DNA from: JACZWZ01 sp964194935
GTDB lineage: Bacteria; Actinomycetota; Acidimicrobiia; Spongiisociales; UBA11373
Length of the DNA: 5,439 nucleotides
NCBI GenBank assembly: GCA_964194935.1
Contig: CAXMOL010000130.1
Coordinates: 1 to 5,439, forward strand
Reading direction: 5' to 3'
The stretch's first letter is position 1. Each line of letters begins with the position of its first letter. A program made the translations under genes and the position numbers. Below the pieces are notes generated by a model. That model ran no database searches. It was not told where the DNA came from and saw only the letters and a program-made list of their open reading frames with translations. Positions 1-5,439 of the stretch are shown piece after piece.

Positions 1-168
1 CAAGCCGCCGGCAACGAGGGCACCCACCGCGTAGACAGCCGCGCTCGTACGCCGCCGCCGCGTCGAAGGGATCGAGTACGGCTCTCGTTGCGTCGAGTCG
101 AGATCATCTGGGACGCCGACGGCGGCCGCCAGATCCTCGCCGATTTCAATGCGACGGTCATCAGTCAT
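1..168 (-). CDS. Unidentified membrane protein, N-terminal 56 codons only (runs off the left edge)
   Basis: Reading minus from an ATG at 168-166, the frame stays open to base 1 and begins MTDDRRIEIGEDLAAAVGVP. The visible part has about 40 polar, acidic then basic residues, a four-arginine block at residues 37-40, and then an uninterrupted hydrophobic, Ala/Val/Gly-rich stretch from residue 41 to the edge. That is the expected pattern for a cytoplasmic tail followed by a first membrane helix with its N-terminus inside. The start is well supported: GGAGGAG lies 7 bases upstream, and the ATG overlaps the transporter's TGA by 8 bases, so the two are probably translationally coupled. I do not recognise the family. 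Its position suggests an accessory or partner of the transporter, but that is inference from the junction alone. The main alternative is a chance open frame, which the ribosome site and overlap make unlikely. Confidence 0.78.
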   Translation of the reverse strand, partial: MTDDRRIEIGEDLAAAVGVPDDLDSTQREPYSIPSTRRRRTSAAVYAVGALVAGGL

Positions 169-2737
169 TAAAGATCTCCTCCGGGTCAACCGGCATGTCA
201 CCGCGCCTACGGTGCCAGCGATCCCACAGCACGAGCATGCTCGGCAGCACGATCACAGCTCCAACCAGCGCCAGCAGAATCGTATACGCCGTGACCAGTC
301 CCAGTTGCTGGAACGGGATCAACGATGCGGTCATAAGGATTCCGAAGCCGGCAACGGTGGTAAACGCAGAACCGGCCAAAGCCCCGCCGGTGTTGGTCGT
401 AGTCGACTTGATGGCCTCTTCCGGCGTAGCGAATCGGATGCGGTCTTCCTGGAATCGGTGTGTGATGTGGATCATGTACGGCACACCGATACCAATCGCC
501 AAAGCCGACACGGTGGCCGTAACCGGCCCGAACGCCAAGCCGAGAACCGGCATGAGCCCGAACGCCCAGAGCATCACCAAAGCCACCGGGAAGATGGTTA
601 TCAGACCCAGGAACGGCCGCTTCGATTCGACTGTGAAGTTGATCACCAGCAGACCCGCGGCGACCAAGATCGTGAGGATCAGGGACGACAGTTGCGAGTC
701 ACTCAGGGAGGTGATCACGACATTGTTGATGATCTCATCCGAGGTAGCCACCGCGCTGAGGCCGAGATCGGTCAGCGGTGCGATGACAACTTTCATGTCA
801 TCAGATAGCTGCGCCGCTCCATCCTCCCCAGCCTGAGTCGTGATGCTCAGCAATACGGCGTCATAACCGCCGTTGCCATCAGAGTGGAGCACGGTCGTCG
901 CCTGGCCGTCGCTGGCGTCGACCAGGGCGTCGTATAACGCGACCACGTCGGCTCCTGCAGGCACCGACCCGTCAGCAGCCACACCGGCGGCCTGAGCGGC
1001 TGCGCCGGCGGCCGGGACGAACCTATCGCTCACCGGATCCGTAAAGGTTCCCAACAGACCGAGCGGCGACTCGGCGGCGGGGTCTTCTCCGAACTGCAGA
1101 ACATTGTCGGTCGTCCTCAAACTGTCGATCACGGTCACCATGGCGTTGTGCGCCTCTGGAGTGTCGACGTCCCCCTTTACGAGCACCTGAGTCGTTTCGC
1201 CAAAGCCTCCACCAAAGTCGTTGATAAGGGTGTCGAACGTCGGGAGAAGCGGGTTAGGTCGGGGTACGAAGTCGGTGACCGAGAATTCAGCCTTGAGTTG
1301 GAGCACGCCGAAGAACCCCACGACTCCGAGCAGGACCGAGACCGCAACCGTCTGCCAGGCGAACCGTTCGGCGAGGACCGAGGTGCGACCGATCAGCTTC
1401 GGAAGCATTCGGTCCCTCGTCTGGCCGAGACTCTCTCGGGGTATCCGTCCCAGTCGCTCCGCCCTGCGATCCAGCAGGACCCGGAACGAGGAGACGAAGG
1501 TCAGCATGATGATGAACGACGAAGCGATGCCCACCGCGGCCAGGATGCCGAAGTCCTTTAGGGCAGGGATCGGGCTCACCAGGTTGGTGAGAAACCCGAC
1601 AGCGGTCGTCCCGGTGGCGAGAACGAGGGCGATCCCGACGGTGTGCAGCGACCGCTCCATACCCGCCACAACACCGGCGCCTTGGCCTACTTCTTCCCGG
1701 TAGCGGGTCGTGAGGTGGATCGCGTAGTCGACCCCCAATCCGATCAGGAGGATGGGGATGATCTGACTCATAGGACCAAAGTCGTCTATCCATCCCAGGT
1801 ATTTCGGACCGAGGATCACGCCGATCCCGTTCATCCACGCAATCGCCATAAAGATCGCGGCCATGGTGAGACCTACGTCTGCAGCGGTGCGGCGCACGCC
1901 TGCAAGGCGGCTGCCGTTGGGCACCACCCAGTAGACGAACATCAGGATGACGATGATGATCATCGCTGCGTACCCGAACAGCTTGCCGACCTCAGCTTCG
2001 AATTCGTCGCCCGTTCCAAAAATGAGTTCGATCGAGAACGGCTCGGCCGTTATCCCGGTCGGAAGGTCGGCATCGCGGATTGCCTGGGCGACTTCTCCCT
2101 CGAGGTCGGTAAACGTTTCGAAGTCGTTGAATGGAGTGGCTTCCACCCCGTCGGCAAGCGTCTCGTCGAATCCGGGGGCGTCGATGAAGACCAGCAGGAG
2201 GCCCTTGCCGGCCGTGGCGGCACTCATATCGCGATCACCGCTCAGGAGCTGCTCGGCGACGCCGCTCACCTCGGGAGGAAGCTGCTCGGTGCCAGCTAGG
2301 TAGGTGGCCTTTACCTCGGCGTCGGTGGTCGGCGTCGAAGCTTGCCCCTCGAACAGCATCTGCTGCACCGGAAGCAGGTAGGAGACGATCGGGGGCTGGT
2401 CGCCCTGACCGATCAATTGTGGTGCCAGATCCGACTGCTCGATCAACTCCTGGATCGCGCTGACCGCCGCCAGTCCATCCTTGGTCAGGACATCACCGGT
2501 GTCGGACGAGATCACGACCTGGAGCGTGGAAGCCGATGAGCTGTCACCAAACAGTGGACCGATCTCGGAGTCGGCGACCAACTCAGGAGCGTCCGGAGCG
2601 AACCCGTCGTTTCCGTCGGTGATAACCACCTGAGTGCTCAGCGCAACAAACACCGCAGTCACCAACAGGATCCCAGCCAGGACCGCTCGTGGGCGCTTCG
2701 AGACGGCGCTCGACAGCAGATTGACGATCAACTTCAC
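161..2737 (-). CDS. RND-superfamily exporter, MMPL/HAE3-like, 858 residues, 12 predicted membrane helices
   Basis: This is an inner-membrane transporter of the RND superfamily; cargo in this group is usually lipid-like or hydrophobic and energy comes from the proton gradient (family knowledge). The protein shows the classic internal duplication. Helix 1 is at about 18-38, then an external domain 39-255, helices 2-6 between about 256 and 420, helix 7 at about 461-480, a second external domain 481-680, and helices 8-12 between about 681 and 836. Helix 4 carries the signature GLGVDYAIHLTTRYREE with Asp337-Tyr338 and Arg345. The equivalent helix 10 reads GIGVPYMIHITHRFQED, so the acidic residue is replaced by Pro753 while Tyr754 and Arg761 remain. 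External domain 2 has an Ala/Gly-rich stretch around 573-600. Both external domains are medium-sized, and no periplasmic adaptor or outer-membrane partner gene is seen. The start is GTG at 2737-2735, with GAGGGAG 7 bases upstream. The C-terminus is short, charged and cytoplasmic. Family-level call is firm; the substrate is unknown. An MmpL-type lipid exporter is the main alternative. Confidence 0.93.
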   Translation of the reverse strand: MKLIVNLLSSAVSKRPRAVLAGILLVTAVFVALSTQVVITDGNDGFAPDAPELVADSEIGPLFGDSSSASTLQVVISSDTGDVLTKDGLAAVSAIQELIEQSDLAPQLIGQGDQPPIVSYLLPVQQMLFEGQASTPTTDAEVKATYLAGTEQLPPEVSGVAEQLLSGDRDMSAATAGKGLLLVFIDAPGFDETLADGVEATPFNDFETFTDLEGEVAQAIRDADLPTGITAEPFSIELIFGTGDEFEAEVGKLFGYAAMIIIVILMFVYWVVPNGSRLAGVRRTAADVGLTMAAIFMAIAWMNGIGVILGPKYLGWIDDFGPMSQIIPILLIGLGVDYAIHLTTRYREEVGQGAGVVAGMERSLHTVGIALVLATGTTAVGFLTNLVSPIPALKDFGILAAVGIASSFIIMLTFVSSFRVLLDRRAERLGRIPRESLGQTRDRMLPKLIGRTSVLAERFAWQTVAVSVLLGVVGFFGVLQLKAEFSVTDFVPRPNPLLPTFDTLINDFGGGFGETTQVLVKGDVDTPEAHNAMVTVIDSLRTTDNVLQFGEDPAAESPLGLLGTFTDPVSDRFVPAAGAAAQAAGVAADGSVPAGADVVALYDALVDASDGQATTVLHSDGNGGYDAVLLSITTQAGEDGAAQLSDDMKVVIAPLTDLGLSAVATSDEIINNVVITSLSDSQLSSLILTILVAAGLLVINFTVESKRPFLGLITIFPVALVMLWAFGLMPVLGLAFGPVTATVSALAIGIGVPYMIHITHRFQEDRIRFATPEEAIKSTTTNTGGALAGSAFTTVAGFGILMTASLIPFQQLGLVTAYTILLALVGAVIVLPSMLVLWDRWHRRRGDMPVDPEEIFND
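176..182 (-). promoter_or_regulatory. Shine-Dalgarno site of the left-edge gene
   Basis: The minus strand reads GGAGGAG here, followed by a 7-base spacer (ATCTTTA) and the ATG at 168-166. It lies within the last codons of the transporter gene (Glu-Glu-Ile of its C-terminus). Ribosomes finishing the transporter would therefore sit directly over the next start. It is the strongest ribosome site in the window and fixes the start of the partial gene. Confidence 0.8.
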
Positions 2738-2816
2738 TTAGGGGCTCCCTCGCTCACCAACGCAATCCGAGCAGACTAAGAGCGGTCGTGATGCTGTTCA
2801 AGACGCCCCGGTCGGT
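2738..2816 (-). other. thrS-transporter intergenic gap, no convincing terminator
   Basis: This 79-base gap holds the transporter's ribosome site and no obvious promoter. A 6-base stem (GCCCCG at 2805-2810 with CGGGGC at 2823-2828) straddles the thrS stop, with a 12-base loop. No T-tract follows it on the minus strand, so it is a poor candidate for an intrinsic terminator. Read-through from thrS into the transporter is therefore plausible, but a weak promoter in the gap cannot be excluded by eye. Confidence 0.5.
2745..2751 (-). promoter_or_regulatory. Shine-Dalgarno site of the transporter gene
   Basis: The minus strand reads GAGGGAG, then 7 bases (CCCCTAA), then GTG at 2737-2735. This spacing supports the GTG as the true start. 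The protein then begins MKLIVNLLSSAVSKRPRAVL, placing basic residues just before helix 1, as expected for an inner-membrane protein. Confidence 0.7.
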
Positions 2817-4745
2817 TCAGCGCGGGGCCTTGCAGAACTCAACGAGTTCATCGGCAACATCCGACAGTGTCATGCCGCGCCGCTCTTCCGCGCCGCGGAG
2901 GCGGAAACCTGCTGTACCGGCATCGATGTCGTCGTCGCCGACGACAAGCACCGCCGGGTGCTTCATCGTGACAGCCTTGCGTATCTTCTCGCCCACGGTG
3001 TCATCGTGGTCGTCTACTTCGACACGTAAGCCCTGAGCAGAGAGACCTGCGGCCACCTCGCGGGCGTATTCAGTGTGCCGATCCGCCACCGGAACGATCG
3101 TTGCCTGAACCGGCGACAGCCACCCCGGCAACGCACCCCCGTAGTGCTCGATCAGAATCGCAAAGAACCGCTCGATCGACCCCATCAGCGCCCGGTGGAT
3201 CATCACCGGCCGTTCGCGAGTGTTCTCCGGCGAAGCAAAGTCGAGACTGAAGTTCTCCGGCTGGGCGAAGTCGACCTGCAGCGTGCCCACCTGCCATCTG
3301 CGCCCGATGGCATCCCTGACGTGGATGTCGATCTTGGGACCGTAGAAGGCCCCTTCGCCTTCGGCGACCTCGTATGTGAGCCCGGCATCTTCGACCGCGG
3401 CCCGAAGCGCCTCGGTCGCCTTGTCCCAAAGATCGTCCTGCCCGACGTACTTATCAGGCTTGGTGGACAGATCTGCCTCGACCTCATCGAAGCCGAAATC
3501 GCTCCACACCATCAACACAAAGTCGAGAAGGTTCTTCAGCTCATCTGCCAGTTGGCTCTCGGTACAAAAAATGTGGCTGTCGTCCTGGGTAAACCCGCGG
3601 GCCCGCAGCAAACCGTGCACGACTCCGGAGCGTTCGTATCGGTACACGGTGCCCAGTTCGAAGAAACGAATCGGTAGTTCCCGGTAGGACCGCGACCGCG
3701 ACCGGTAGATCAGGATGTGGAACGGGCAGTTCATCGGCTTCAACAGGTATTCGTCGCCCCCGTCGAGTTCCATCGGTGGGTACATCCCCTCGGCATAGAA
3801 CTCGAGGTGGCCCGACGTCTCCCACAGGTGACTGCGCGCAATATGTGGCGTGGTCACGATCTCGTACCCGTTCGCAAGATGGGTGCGCCGCGAGTAATCC
3901 TCCATGATGGTGCGTACCAAGGCCCCCTTGGGATGCCAGATGGCGAGGCCACTACCCAGCTCGCTTGGGAAAGAGAACAGGTCGAGTTCGGTACCGAGCT
4001 TGCGATGGTCCCGCTTACGGGCTTCCTCGAGGCGATCGATGTACGCATCGAGCGCCTTTGGGCTCTCCCATGCGGTCCCATATATCCGTTGCAGCTGTGG
4101 CCTGTTCTCGTCACCGCGCCAATAGGCGCCGGCGATTCTCAGCAGCTTGAAAGCCGACAACCGACCCGTTGTCGGCAGATGAGGACCGCGACACAGATCG
4201 ACGAATGACGCATTGCGGTACACGCTGACTGCATCACCGGAGGCACCTTCGGTTTCGTCGACCATTTCGATGATCTCCGTCTTGAACGGATGATCGGAGA
4301 AGATTTCGAGAGCCTCCACCTTGGAGAGCTCGCTGCGCTCGAACGGCTGGTCCTCGGCGACGATCTCCTCCATCCGCGCCTCGATGCGTTCGACATCCTC
4401 GGGGGTAAAGCTACGGCCGATATCGAAGTCGTAGTAGAAGCCGTCTTCGATGGCGGGCCCAATGGCAAAGGTCGATCCTTCGAACAGGTCAAGCACGGCC
4501 TGGGCCATCACATGAGCTGCGCTGTGACGCAGCACATGACGCCCCGCATCGGTGTCCTCAGTGATCACCGACAAACTCGCTCCGTCGTGAAGCGGTCGGG
4601 TGAGGTCGCGCTCCTGGCCATCAACCACGACCGCCACTGCCGCCTTGGCAAGGCGGGGGCCGATGGCACCTGCGGCATCGAGACCGGTAGCCCCGTCTTC
4701 GAGTTCGAGCGGGGTTCCGTCGGGGAGCAAGACAGTGATCGACAT
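2817..4745 (-). CDS. thrS: Threonine--tRNA ligase (ThrRS), complete, 642 residues
   Basis: This cytoplasmic class II aminoacyl-tRNA synthetase charges tRNA-Thr with threonine using ATP and edits mischarged Ser-tRNA-Thr. Domains run TGS (about 1-62), editing domain (about 63-245), catalytic core (about 250-540) and anticodon-binding domain (about 545-642). Editing-site residues are present as H74-SAA-H78 and D183-L-C185-RGP-H189. The catalytic zinc ligands are Cys340 (in MNCPFH), His391 (in QDDSH) and His517 (in MIHRA); their spacings of 51 and 126 match E. coli ThrRS. Motif 2 Arg369 and Glu371 (YRYE) and motif 3 Arg526 are also present. The length equals the usual full-length enzyme and I see no frameshift or missing key residue. 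The ATG at 4745-4743 gives the expected MSITVLLPDG TGS start. No clear Shine-Dalgarno precedes it (upstream is pyrimidine-rich CTCCTGTTCCTC). No T-box specifier-type antiterminator sequence is visible upstream. It is followed 79 bases later by the transporter gene. Confidence 0.99.
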   Translation of the reverse strand: MSITVLLPDGTPLELEDGATGLDAAGAIGPRLAKAAVAVVVDGQERDLTRPLHDGASLSVITEDTDAGRHVLRHSAAHVMAQAVLDLFEGSTFAIGPAIEDGFYYDFDIGRSFTPEDVERIEARMEEIVAEDQPFERSELSKVEALEIFSDHPFKTEIIEMVDETEGASGDAVSVYRNASFVDLCRGPHLPTTGRLSAFKLLRIAGAYWRGDENRPQLQRIYGTAWESPKALDAYIDRLEEARKRDHRKLGTELDLFSFPSELGSGLAIWHPKGALVRTIMEDYSRRTHLANGYEIVTTPHIARSHLWETSGHLEFYAEGMYPPMELDGGDEYLLKPMNCPFHILIYRSRSRSYRELPIRFFELGTVYRYERSGVVHGLLRARGFTQDDSHIFCTESQLADELKNLLDFVLMVWSDFGFDEVEADLSTKPDKYVGQDDLWDKATEALRAAVEDAGLTYEVAEGEGAFYGPKIDIHVRDAIGRRWQVGTLQVDFAQPENFSLDFASPENTRERPVMIHRALMGSIERFFAILIEHYGGALPGWLSPVQATIVPVADRHTEYAREVAAGLSAQGLRVEVDDHDDTVGEKIRKAVTMKHPAVLVVGDDDIDAGTAGFRLRGAEERRGMTLSDVADELVEFCKAPR

Positions 4746-4766
4746 GAGGAACAGGAGAGTAATCAG

Positions 4767-4815
4767 GAGTCGTCAGTCCTCAGTACTCAGTCATCAGTCG
4801 TCGGTCATCGGTCTG
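4767..4815. repeat. Degenerate heptamer tandem repeat (seven units, consensus CAGTCNT)
   Basis: Seven consecutive 7-base units fill 49 bases. The three units at 4774, 4788 and 4795 are CAGTCNT exactly (CAGTCCT, CAGTCAT, CAGTCGT); the unit at 4781 is CAGTACT. The edge units have drifted, to GAGTCGT at 4767 on the left and CGGTCAT then CGGTCTG on the right. The array ends 22 bases before the thrS start codon, so it would lie in the 5' leader or core promoter of thrS. Because the unit is 7 bases long, copy-number change would not preserve a reading frame, which also argues against coding here. Such arrays usually arise by replication slippage. Confidence 0.85.
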
Positions 4816-4828
4816 GAGGAGATTGACC

Positions 4829-4933
4829 ACTCTCCCCCTTTGAGGTGATCTGTCGCGTTTAGTGCCCGACGGTTGCTTGGATCACTCTCCCCTCAGGGGG
4901 GAGTCAATCGGCCGCAGGCCGATTGGTGGGGGG
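4829..4933 (+). repeat. Palindromic repeat copy A, plus orientation, full unit
   Basis: This is a near-complete unit: a C-rich tail (about 4829-4845), a 34-base linker (4846-4879) and two adjacent hairpins. Hairpin 1 (4884-4904) has arms ACTCTCCCC and GGGGGGAGT around loop TCA, with nine pairs including one G-T. Hairpin 2 (4905-4925) has arms CAATCGGCC and GGCCGATTG around loop GCA, with nine perfect pairs. It ends with GTGGGGGG at 4926-4933. The linker matches that before copy E at 28 of 34 positions. Beyond 4933 the sequence diverges from copies D and E. Confidence 0.85.
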
Positions 4934-5099
4934 ATTCACCAAGTCGCGGCAATCGCCCTGCCTATCGGACGCACACCGACTCGGCGAACTGACCCACAAG
5001 ACCCATGATCGAGTAGCCACACAACCTGACGCAACCACCTGGTGACAGGCCGTTACGACATACACGACGTGTTGGCCCTGAAGAAACGAACACCGGATG
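4934..5099. other. Unique spacer between inverted repeat copies A and B
   Basis: This stretch of about 166 bases has no relation to the repeat units and no supported gene. A minus frame crosses it, but that frame begins inside copy B, ends inside copy A and has no ribosome site. An 11-base interrupted palindrome (ACACGACGTGT, 5062-5072) is the only local symmetry noticed. The stretch could be the old leader of thrS or the interior of a small composite element bracketed by A and B; I cannot tell which. Confidence 0.4.
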
Positions 5100-5148
5100 C
5101 CCCCCACCAGCTCGCTTCGCTCGCTGACTCCCCCCAAAGGGGAGAGTG
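5100..5148 (-). repeat. Palindromic repeat copy B, minus orientation, hairpin part only
   Basis: Read on the minus strand, hairpin 1 (5127-5147) is base-for-base the same as in copy D: arms ACTCTCCCC and GGGGGGAGT with loop TTT. It is followed by a hairpin-2 equivalent (5108-5126) and the GGTGGGGGG run (5100-5108). The hairpin-2 segment here is a different variant: on the plus strand GCTCGCT occurs twice, two bases apart (5110-5116 and 5119-5125). It pairs at only six of eight positions, around loop GAA. No linker or C-rich tail is recognisable beyond 5148. Confidence 0.8.
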
Positions 5149-5227
5149 TTTCAGAGAAGAAGTATCACTTCACCGTTGTGTGGGGTCTTCTGCTTGCTGG
5201 TTGGTGGTTTGCCTTGGGTCTGTCAAT

Positions 5228-5262
5228 CCCCCACCACCTCGCTTTGCTCGCTGACTCTCCCC
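5228..5262 (-). repeat. Palindromic repeat copy C, minus orientation, hairpin 1 incomplete
   Basis: This copy is closely related to copy B: a C-run, ACC, then CTCGCTTTGCTCGCTG in place of CTCGCTTCGCTCGCTG. It then has ACTCTCCCC, only one arm of hairpin 1. The partner arm is missing; five bases or so later copy D begins with the same ACTCTCCCC arm. C and D therefore look as if they share, or were joined through, one hairpin 1. Confidence 0.72.
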
Positions 5263-5266
5263 TTCT

Positions 5267-5336
5267 GATCACTCTCCCCTTTGGGGGGAGTCAAACACCG
5301 CAGGTGTTTGGTGGGGGGCCGCTTTCCCCCCTTGAG
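5267..5336 (+). repeat. Palindromic repeat copy D, plus orientation
   Basis: Hairpin 1 (5271-5291) has loop TTT and nine pairs. Hairpin 2 (5292-5310) has perfect arms CAAACACC and GGTGTTTG around loop GCA. A third possible stem pairs GGGGGG (5313-5318) with CCCCCC (5326-5331). It is almost identical to copy E: one substitution and one missing G across about 70 bases. It lacks its own 34-base linker on the left, where copy C abuts. Confidence 0.88.
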
Positions 5337-5439
5337 TGACATCTCGCGTCTAGTGCCCGACTGTTGATTGGATCACTCTCCCCTTTGGGGGGTGTCAAAC
5401 ACCGCAGGTGTTTGGTGGGGGCCGCTTTCCCCCCTTGAG
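5337..5439 (+). repeat. Palindromic repeat copy E with linker, plus orientation, at the right edge
   Basis: The 34-base linker (5337-5370) leads into hairpin 1 (5375-5395), hairpin 2 (5396-5414) and the G-run/C-run stem (5417-5421 with 5429-5434). Its start-to-start distance from copy D is exactly 104 bases. Hairpin 1 has lost one pair through an A-to-T change at 5393. The window stops right after the C-rich tail (CCCCCCTTGAG), the point where a further linker would begin, so more copies may follow. Confidence 0.85.

Larger units (their letters stand above)
4746..5439. other. Repeat-dense intergenic region upstream of thrS, no credible gene
   Basis: These 694 bases hold a heptamer run and five palindromic-element copies, separated by two unique stretches (about 4934-5099 and 5149-5227). 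Open frames of 70-82 codons cross the repeats, but they start or end inside repeat units, translate the hairpin arms as low-complexity peptide and lack ribosome sites, so none is called. No tRNA fold, CRISPR spacing, integron attC core pair or transposase fragment was seen. The thrS promoter should lie here on the minus strand, but I could not pick a convincing -35/-10 pair by eye. The gene upstream of thrS lies beyond the right edge. Confidence 0.75.

Noticed and set aside
149..836. Two long plus-strand open frames (about 219 and 213 codons) opposite the 3' end of the transporter gene
   Set aside because: They are antisense shadows of a strongly supported coding frame in GC-rich DNA. Their proteins are Arg/Ser/Thr/Gln-rich without domains, and no ribosome site precedes them.
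3075..3687. Plus-strand open frames opposite thrS (200 and 103 codons)
   Set aside because: thrS is unambiguous across this span. The opposite-strand peptides show no recognisable fold and mirror its codon bias.
4153..4176. Perfect 8-base inverted repeat (GCCGACAA and TTGTCGGC, 8-base loop) inside thrS
   Set aside because: It falls in well-conserved coding sequence just after the editing-site His189, has no T-tract and is explained by the required codons.
4884..4904. Hairpin 1 as an intrinsic terminator
   Set aside because: The stem is strong but no T-tract follows on either strand in any copy.
4746..5099. T-box riboswitch upstream of thrS
   Set aside because: No T-box antiterminator consensus (TGGNACCGCG-like) was found on the minus strand, and the leader is occupied by heptamers and palindromic repeats.
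4904..5339. Small open frames across the repeat region (70-80 codons) as possible short proteins
   Set aside because: They start or end in repeat units, encode hairpin arms as low-complexity peptide, and lack ribosome sites and domain features.
4829..5439. CRISPR array
   Set aside because: The repeats occur in both orientations with irregular spacing (104 bases only once) and no set of equal-length unique spacers.
4829..5439. Integron attC sites or a cassette array
   Set aside because: No paired RYYYAAC/GTTRRRY core sites flank the hairpins and no cassette gene lies between them.

Overview
The window is GC-rich bacterial DNA with every recognisable gene on the minus strand. Transcription therefore runs from right to left: thrS first, then a large RND/MMPL-type membrane transporter, then the start of a third gene that leaves the window at base 1. 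The ThrRS core (for example SGVVHGLLRARGF and MNCPFH), a GTG start, purine-rich ribosome sites and the high GC content fit an actinobacterial or similar high-GC lineage. This placement is an inference from protein style and has not been tested against any database.

Layout. Bases 1-168 (minus) hold the first 56 codons of an unidentified membrane protein. It overlaps the transporter stop by 8 bases and has a near-ideal ribosome site. Bases 161-2737 (minus) encode an 858-residue, 12-helix RND-superfamily exporter, probably of the HAE3/MMPL type. Its first half keeps the family's proton-relay Asp, but the matching position in the second half is Pro. Bases 2738-2816 are a 79-base gap with no convincing terminator. 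Bases 2817-4745 (minus) encode a complete threonyl-tRNA synthetase of 642 residues, with all zinc, catalytic and editing residues in place.

The right-hand 694 bases (4746-5439) carry no credible gene and are highly repetitive. Next to the thrS start lies a run of seven degenerate heptamers. Beyond it are five copies of a palindromic element in both orientations. Each has a near-constant C-run/G-run hairpin beside a second hairpin that differs between copies; its pairing is kept exactly in the three plus-strand copies and is imperfect in the two minus-strand copies. The last two copies form a 104-base tandem that runs off the right edge.

How the genes relate: the short or overlapping junctions suggest one thrS-transporter-membrane protein transcription unit. 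ThrRS is housekeeping, so its function says nothing about the transporter's cargo. The transporter and the overlapping gene are the more likely functional pair. The palindromic repeats look like a REP/MITE-type dispersed family that has accumulated upstream of thrS. They are the least explained part of the window.
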